Shown: piece after piece, positions 1 to 4,600 of the stretch | How the letters are laid out: every line of letters starts with the position of its first letter | Position numbering within the stretch: position 1 is the first letter of the stretch | Assembly (NCBI GenBank): GCA_030705945.1 | Contig: JAUZPS010000275.1 | Location: 1-6,566, forward strand | DNA from: Bacillota bacterium | GTDB taxonomy: Bacteria; Bacillota; Clostridia; Acetivibrionales; DSM-2933 | Length of the DNA stretch: 6,566 nt | Direction of reading: 5' to 3' | Program-made: the position numbers and the translations under genes | Notes under the pieces: generated by a model | Seen by the model: the letters and a program-made list of their open reading frames with translations, nothing else | Told to the model about the DNA's origin: nothing | Databases searched by the model: none

Positions 1-1229
1 AAAGATTGCTACTAACAGCTACTGCATGCATGTTTGTCTTTATTTGCTTGTGTGTAATTGGTCTTGGAGATGTTGCGGATGCTTTCAGTAGATTCTTTGG
101 ATTTGCTCCGGGATATGGGATTATTGAGAATAACCAAAGCAGTATTGAGAATAACCAAAACATAGAGTATGTGATTGACGGACAGGATTTAGCCGTTGAG
201 GATAAAGCAATAATTATGAATTTAAGAACAGCTACTGCGACAAAGGACAGTATAGGCATTTATATTGAGGTGAAAAGAAAAAATATTAGCGAAGCAGAAA
301 TGATAAAAGAGAAAAAGCAGCAAGTAAGCCAAGGAACCCAAAATAAAACCAGTATAGTATTAACTGCCGGCGATAAAATATATAACGAATACTCCGGAAT
401 TACAGCCGATGGAGGTGATCATGAATTAGCATATGTAAGTTTTTCAGTTAATCCATCAGATATAAATACCCATCTAATCTACACAATTCATTATGCTGAC
501 TATAAAGCAACGCTTAAATTCAAGTTGAAGAAGATTGACAGTTTCAACACACTTGAGGAAATCGGCTCTACAGATACCCATAACAATATTTCGGTCACCG
601 CTGTAACAACGAAAAAAGATGATCGGCTCCAAGTCCACCTTTATCCTGTTAATAAAAGCGACTATAAAATTACGTCATTTGTAAAAGAATTTGATACAGG
701 ATATGATGGTAAAGACTTTCAACTTAAAACAAACAAAGGGCTGAAGACTTATTTAGAAAGAGGTAGCTGGATTGGCGCAGCTTTCAATATTGATTTTAGT
801 ATTTCCAAAGATGAAAAACCATTATTTTTAAATATTCCATTTATTATAGCAACAACTAATGAAAGTAGTACTGTAAAGATAAAAATTCCTGCATTTGGGC
901 AAAAGATTACGTTGAATAAAGAAGTAAGATTTAAAGATGCCACGATGATTATAACAGATGTAGAGAAAATCCGGGATAAGGTAAGCAGCAACGAACTTCT
1001 TAAAATGAATTTAGCTTACAAGAACTTTGAAAAAAATAAAATCATGTTTAATGCGAGATTTGGAAGGGTCAAGGGAAATTGGTCATTTGAGTCAAAGTCT
1101 GATGGTGATCATGTAAGTTCAATAAATTTTTCACTAGAAAAAGGAGATGGCGATAGTTTGAATCTTATAATAAATAATCCTGAATATTATCTCCTTGGCG
1201 ATTATAAGCTTGAGATTAAAGGGAATTAA
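1..1229 (+). CDS. Membrane-anchored DUF4179/DUF5643-like protein, 5'-truncated
   Basis: The frame is open from the window edge (first full codon at 3, Arg) and stops at TAA 1227-1229. A TTG at 6 could be read as a start, but there is no room for a ribosome site and it would begin inside a hydrophobic helix, so this is almost certainly the 3' part of a longer gene. Counting from that TTG, residues 1-20 are a transmembrane helix, followed by an amphipathic stretch ending FFGFAPGYGIIE. The remaining ~380 residues are hydrophilic and beta-rich, in two halves (about 50-185 and 190-407). The second half contains IKIPAFGQKITLNKEVRFKD, like the DUF5643 pattern. From family knowledge, such proteins carry a short cytoplasmic N terminus, often an anti-sigma region, and sit beside ECF sigma genes; neither lies inside this window. 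Function is unproven: envelope sensor or anti-sigma partner is an inference. Confidence -1.
   Translation, partial: RLLLTATACMFVFICLCVIGLGDVADAFSRFFGFAPGYGIIENNQSSIENNQNIEYVIDGQDLAVEDKAIIMNLRTATATKDSIGIYIEVKRKNISEAEMIKEKKQQVSQGTQNKTSIVLTAGDKIYNEYSGITADGGDHELAYVSFSVNPSDINTHLIYTIHYADYKATLKFKLKKIDSFNTLEEIGSTDTHNNISVTAVTTKKDDRLQVHLYPVNKSDYKITSFVKEFDTGYDGKDFQLKTNKGLKTYLERGSWIGAAFNIDFSISKDEKPLFLNIPFIIATTNESSTVKIKIPAFGQKITLNKEVRFKDATMIITDVEKIRDKVSSNELLKMNLAYKNFEKNKIMFNARFGRVKGNWSFESKSDGDHVSSINFSLEKGDGDSLNLIINNPEYYLLGDYKLEIKGN
122..159 (+). repeat. Two-copy 21-bp in-frame direct repeat
   Basis: The 17-mer TATTGAGAATAACCAAA occurs at 122-138 and again at 143-159, a period of 21 bp. It duplicates seven codons just after the membrane helix of the first gene, giving IENNQSS followed by IENNQNI. 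The identity at DNA level suggests a recent slippage duplication in a flexible juxtamembrane linker. Confidence -1.
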
Positions 1230-1270
1230 AGGGAATTAACAGGAATCAATGGGAATTGGTGTGAATTGAC
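1221..1270 (+). repeat. Degenerate 10-bp tandem repeat, five copies
   Basis: Five contiguous decamers run without gaps: GGGAATTAAA, GGGAATTAAC, AGGAATCAAT, GGGAATTGGT and GTGAATTGAC, consensus GGGAATTRAN. The preceding decamer, TGAGATTAAA at 1211-1220 inside the coding region, looks like a diverged sixth copy. The first gene's TAA stop (1227-1229) therefore lies in copy one. A ten-base period places every copy on about the same face of the helix, which could suit a binding protein, but it could equally be simple slippage. Confidence -1.
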
Positions 1271-1318
1271 GGGCTTCCTCAAGTAGTTATCGAAATGATA
1301 AACTTTTGAAGGGAGCCC
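1271..1318 (+). terminator. Imperfect hairpin after the first gene, possible terminator
   Basis: The left arm 1271-1291 starts GGGCTTCC and ends TTATC. The right arm 1297-1318 starts GATAA and ends GGGAGCCC. They fold around a GAAAT loop with a few mismatches and one bulge. It starts 42 bp after the stop of the first gene and ends 8 bp before the next promoter, a sensible place for a terminator. Against this, the downstream sequence (ATATGTTCTTGAAA) has no T-run, so it may instead be an mRNA 3'-end stabiliser or the remnant of a small mobile element. Confidence -1.
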
Positions 1319-1326
1319 ATATGTTC

Positions 1327-1355
1327 TTGAAATATTAACGGACATTAAATATAAT
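1327..1355 (+). promoter_or_regulatory. Near-consensus sigma-A promoter for the giant gene
   Basis: A -35 box TTGAAA (1327-1332, five of six consensus bases) is followed after exactly 17 nt by a perfect -10 box TATAAT (1350-1355). Transcription would start near 1361-1363 and give a leader of about 195 nt before the TTG start at 1558. That leader contains both downstream inverted repeats. A weaker overlapping candidate (TTGAAG 1365-1370, TCTATA 1388-1393) would start at the base of the long hairpin. Confidence -1.
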
Positions 1356-1397
1356 TATTAGGATTTGAAGTTCTTTACTAAAAGTTATCTATATAAA

Positions 1398-1472
1398 TTG
1401 CGAAAAAGCTTTGATAGTAAAAATGCAGTTAATACATCTGCATTTTTACTATCAAAGCTGAACTTTTCGCAA
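1398..1472 (+). promoter_or_regulatory. Long-stem hairpin in the mRNA leader of the giant gene
   Basis: A perfect 22-bp stem (1407-1428 with 1438-1459) closes a 9-nt loop, TTAATACAT. After a 4-nt bulge (GAAC, 1460-1463) the stem resumes for 9 bp: TTGCGAAAA at 1398-1406 with TTTTCGCAA at 1464-1472. This makes 31 base pairs in all. It lies between the predicted promoter and the ribosome site, so it would form in the 5' leader. Only a short TTTT follows the inner stem, after the bulge, so termination on the + strand would be weak. On the opposite strand the inner stem runs straight into a T-run. It could be an attenuator, an mRNA stabiliser or a miniature-element remnant. Confidence -1.
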
Positions 1473-1489
1473 CTTATCAATGAAGGTAT

Positions 1490-1523
1490 ATATTTTGCAA
1501 CATAAAAAATGGATGCAAAATAT
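1490..1523 (+). repeat. 10-bp perfect inverted repeat before the ribosome site
   Basis: ATATTTTGCA (1490-1499) and TGCAAAATAT (1514-1523) are exact reverse complements separated by 14 nt. A related TTGCAAATT follows at 1525-1533. The repeat ends 21 nt before the AGGAGG site. It could be an operator for a dimeric regulator or a second leader hairpin; the sequence does not decide between them. Confidence -1.
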
Positions 1524-1544
1524 CTTGCAAATTGACTTTAATTT

Positions 1545-1550
1545 AGGAGG
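1545..1550 (+). promoter_or_regulatory. Strong ribosome binding site that selects a TTG start
   Basis: AGGAGG lies 7 nt upstream of the TTG at 1558-1560. The same frame is open upstream back to a TGA at 1459-1461 and contains ATG codons at 1480 and 1513, but neither has a Shine-Dalgarno sequence. Only the TTG puts Arg-Arg-Lys-Arg directly before the hydrophobic signal segment. Confidence -1.
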
Positions 1551-1557
1551 AGTAGAA

Positions 1558-1635
1558 TTGAGAAGAAAAAGATTATCCTGCGTTTTGCTGAGTATTATGA
1601 TTATTGGTATGCTTACCCAGCAGCAGGTTTTTGGG
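1558..1635 (+). other. Signal peptide of the giant protein
   Basis: Residues 2-5 are RRKR, followed by the hydrophobic core LSCVLLSIMIIGML and a polar QQQ stretch. Cleavage after V-F-G (Val at -3, Gly at -1) would leave Trp27 as the mature N terminus, as in clostridial and bacillary phospholipases C. Cleavage after WA (residue 28) is the alternative. Cys8 is too early and lacks a lipobox, so a lipoprotein is unlikely. Confidence -1.
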
Positions 1636-4600
1636 TGGGCATCCTTTGAAAGCATCATAAATACAGGAGACAACAATACCCATGCTCTCATGACAAGAAA
1701 AGCTGTTCAGAAAGTATTGACAGACTGTCCTGACGCATTACGTTTCAATGAAGAAATAATAGACGGAACAGACGGAATGATTGATGATGCCTACGGCAAT
1801 CATAAAGTATATGGGAACTCTTTTTTCTATGAAGACGGAAACCCTATTCTTATCTGGAAGGATGTATTGAAAAAATACAAGGAGTTTGACTTCGCAGGCG
1901 CTTATAAGCTTATAGGGTGTATGCTTCACTCTGTGGAAGACGCTGGTGTTCCTGCGCATGCTTTTAAAATCAGCCATGGAGTTGTTTCCGATAATCCAAA
2001 CAGCATTATCGAAAATGTATTTTTAAAGGCGGCGGCAGACCATATGGAGGATTTTGTCCAGAGTGATCCTTCAGCTTTTATTCAGGATACGGAAGAAATA
2101 AACAATCTTGTATATCAGAAATCAGAACCATACATATACAGGGATATGCTGTATCAGACAGTCATAAACATGGTGAATACAAATTATCCCCCCGCGCCAA
2201 AGAAGAAAATCAGGATTAATGACACCTATGCGGTCAAGACTCCTATGGATTTTAATATATCAAAGTGGAGCGACTACTGGAAAACAGGAACATATGGAAT
2301 TACATATGATGCAAATTATACATACGCAGTTAATGATAAAGGAGCCAATCCAGTCACAGTTTATAAAAAAATGACTGATATTTTCCCGAGATCACTTAAG
2401 GATGCAAAACCTGAGGAAACCGAATTTGCAAAAGCTCTGGTCAAAGAATCAATAAGGTTTACGACAGCGTCTCTCTATCAGGCCTGTAAAAACCTTCCTC
2501 CCCTTGTTAAAGGCGCGACCATCGAAGGCTCAAATTCTCCCGCGGAGGAGCAGGAGAAAAAATATAACATTAAAATGAAGCTTATGGATAACATATCCGA
2601 TAAAGTAACTTTAAAAATCGCAATTGACAATAAGGATAATTTTATTAAGCTTAAGGGAATGAATGATAAGAATGAACTTGAGGTAGATCTTAAAAAAACT
2701 TACGGTAAAGACATTTTGTACAGCGCAGACTTTTCAACCGTATGGGACGGCATGATAAACGGTAAATTGGTTGATGAAGGTGACCACAATATTTTTATAA
2801 CGGTAAAGGATGACGATGATAATTCCAATGTGGAAGAACCGTACCAGACAAGTTTCTATGCTGAACCATATTTCAAACTTTCTATAGATAAGCAGTATAC
2901 TTTTGTAAAAAGGGATAATCAATGTACCATATATGCCAACCTTTATAATGGAAATATTCCGGATGGAAGGTTTGCGGTTATTCTGAATTCCGGTAGTGAT
3001 ATAGAGATTCCGAAAGGATGGCTGACCAATGTAAATGATGTTTTCAGAAATCCGATGTTTACCCCGCAGTTTACTGCCGCGAAGGATGCTACATATTCTA
3101 TTCCCTTTTATGCAACGAATGTTGAAGCAAAAAATGATCTTAACATGAAGTTTGACGCGCGTTATGACAGAAAAGGAAAGATATATAAGACAAGTGTTAT
3201 TAATGCGGTAGTGTCGCCTGATGAAGGACCAACGCCCACATCTCCGCCATCGCCTCCGGGTCCGCCGCCAGGTCCTGGGCCAGGAGGCGACCACCCTGAT
3301 GACAACTATAGTGTTTCAGACACTTCGAATTACGGTAAGTACTGGGATGTTGATACGGATTCGGAAATCGGTGTCTTAAATTATGGATCTGGCAAAACCA
3401 TAGGATCCATATTGAGTCAAAAAGGTATTAAAACCTGCCAGGTTCAGACTGATTTGAGTATCAGGTATTCCAACAACAAGGATATAAGAAATCTTAAAAC
3501 TTTAATCATTGGTTCAGGAGGATTAGCGGTACTGTCTTCAGGCTTACAACGGCAGAAATTAAAGGAATTTGTCGAAAACGGAGGGACTATACTTTCTATG
3601 TCTCAGCAATACGGTAAGGATTTTTCCGCGCTTCCTTCCTCGGACAAACCTTTAGAGGGCTATGGGTGGGTTGAAGACCAATCCTGTTTTATAAATGCCG
3701 TATATTATGATAAAGACTCGCCAATATTTGCAAGTCAGAGCAGAAAAAATCTTACGGCAGCTTTTGATGGATATTTTACAGAATACCCTAAAAATGCTCA
3801 AGTTCTATTAAAAAGAACGAAAAATGATATGCCTTCTCTTATTGAATACAAAGTTGGTTTAGGTAGAGTAATAGCAGGGACGCTTTTCACTGACTGGGCT
3901 TACTCTCACAATCAGGTAGGCGAAGAAGAAAAGCATCTTTTAGACGACATAATACTTTACGCCATCAGCTCGGGGACAAATATCAGGACATATAAACCTG
4001 GAGATAGTGTCCAAGATAATCTGTCCATCAATTATCCTTCGGAAGGCAAAAATAATTATGGTAACTTACAGACTGTGGATCATGCGGAAGTAGATATTTT
4101 TACAAGTTCTGGGGATAAGGTTTTCTCAAAAAAGTACGATATAACAGCTAAAAAAGGCGATATCATAAAAGCAGAATTCAGAATGGATAATCTTAATAAG
4201 GAAGGAATCTATTTTGCGAGTTACAAACTATATAATAAATCCGATGAGGATTATATAAAATATTCGGATATTACTACCCTGTTTGCAGTTCAGAAGAATA
4301 TATCCGATACTTCAGTAAGCAAGGCGGATATAGACTTCTGGGCAGTATCGGATAAAGAAGATATAAATGAAGGTGATGAAGTTGAGTACAAGGTTTTTAT
4401 AAGGAATAATACAAAAACTGATATGGAAAGTCTAAGACTCGGATATGTAGATTTGCATTCTAATGGCAACCGCGGCGATCTTGATAATGTGATGGATGCG
4501 GATTTTTCAATAAAGAGCGGAGAAATTAAGGAGCTAAGCTTCAAAAGACCATTTTATGAATCGACCAGATTAAGGTTTTATATTTACAATAATAAATCAG

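Noticed and set aside
749..991. 80-codon minus-strand frame inside the first gene
   Set aside because: It is antisense to a clearly protein-like frame; its hydrophobicity reflects the complement of Lys/Asn-rich codons.
1480..1515. Upstream in-frame ATG starts (1480 and 1513) for the giant gene
   Set aside because: Neither has a Shine-Dalgarno sequence. They would add 15-26 polar residues before the signal peptide and overlap the inverted repeat, whereas TTG 1558 has an ideal site.
1230..1557. tRNA, known riboswitch class, CRISPR array or group II intron in the intergenic region
   Set aside because: No cloverleaf, no recognisable aptamer core, no regularly spaced 25-40-bp repeats and no domain V-like hairpin were seen.
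1558..1640. Lipoprotein signal based on Cys8
   Set aside because: Cys8 precedes the hydrophobic core and has no lipobox; a signal peptidase I cut near residue 26 fits better.
1452..1977. Two minus-strand frames of 79 codons each (1452-1691 and 1738-1977)
   Set aside because: Both lie antisense to the signal peptide and phospholipase-like domain, have no convincing ribosome site and no recognisable motifs.
2734..3294. 186-codon minus-strand frame with an Arg/Trp-rich N terminus
   Set aside because: It is the antisense of the Pro/Gly linker and its flank in the giant gene; the Arg/Trp run simply mirrors CCG/CCA/GGT codons, and the composition is not protein-like.
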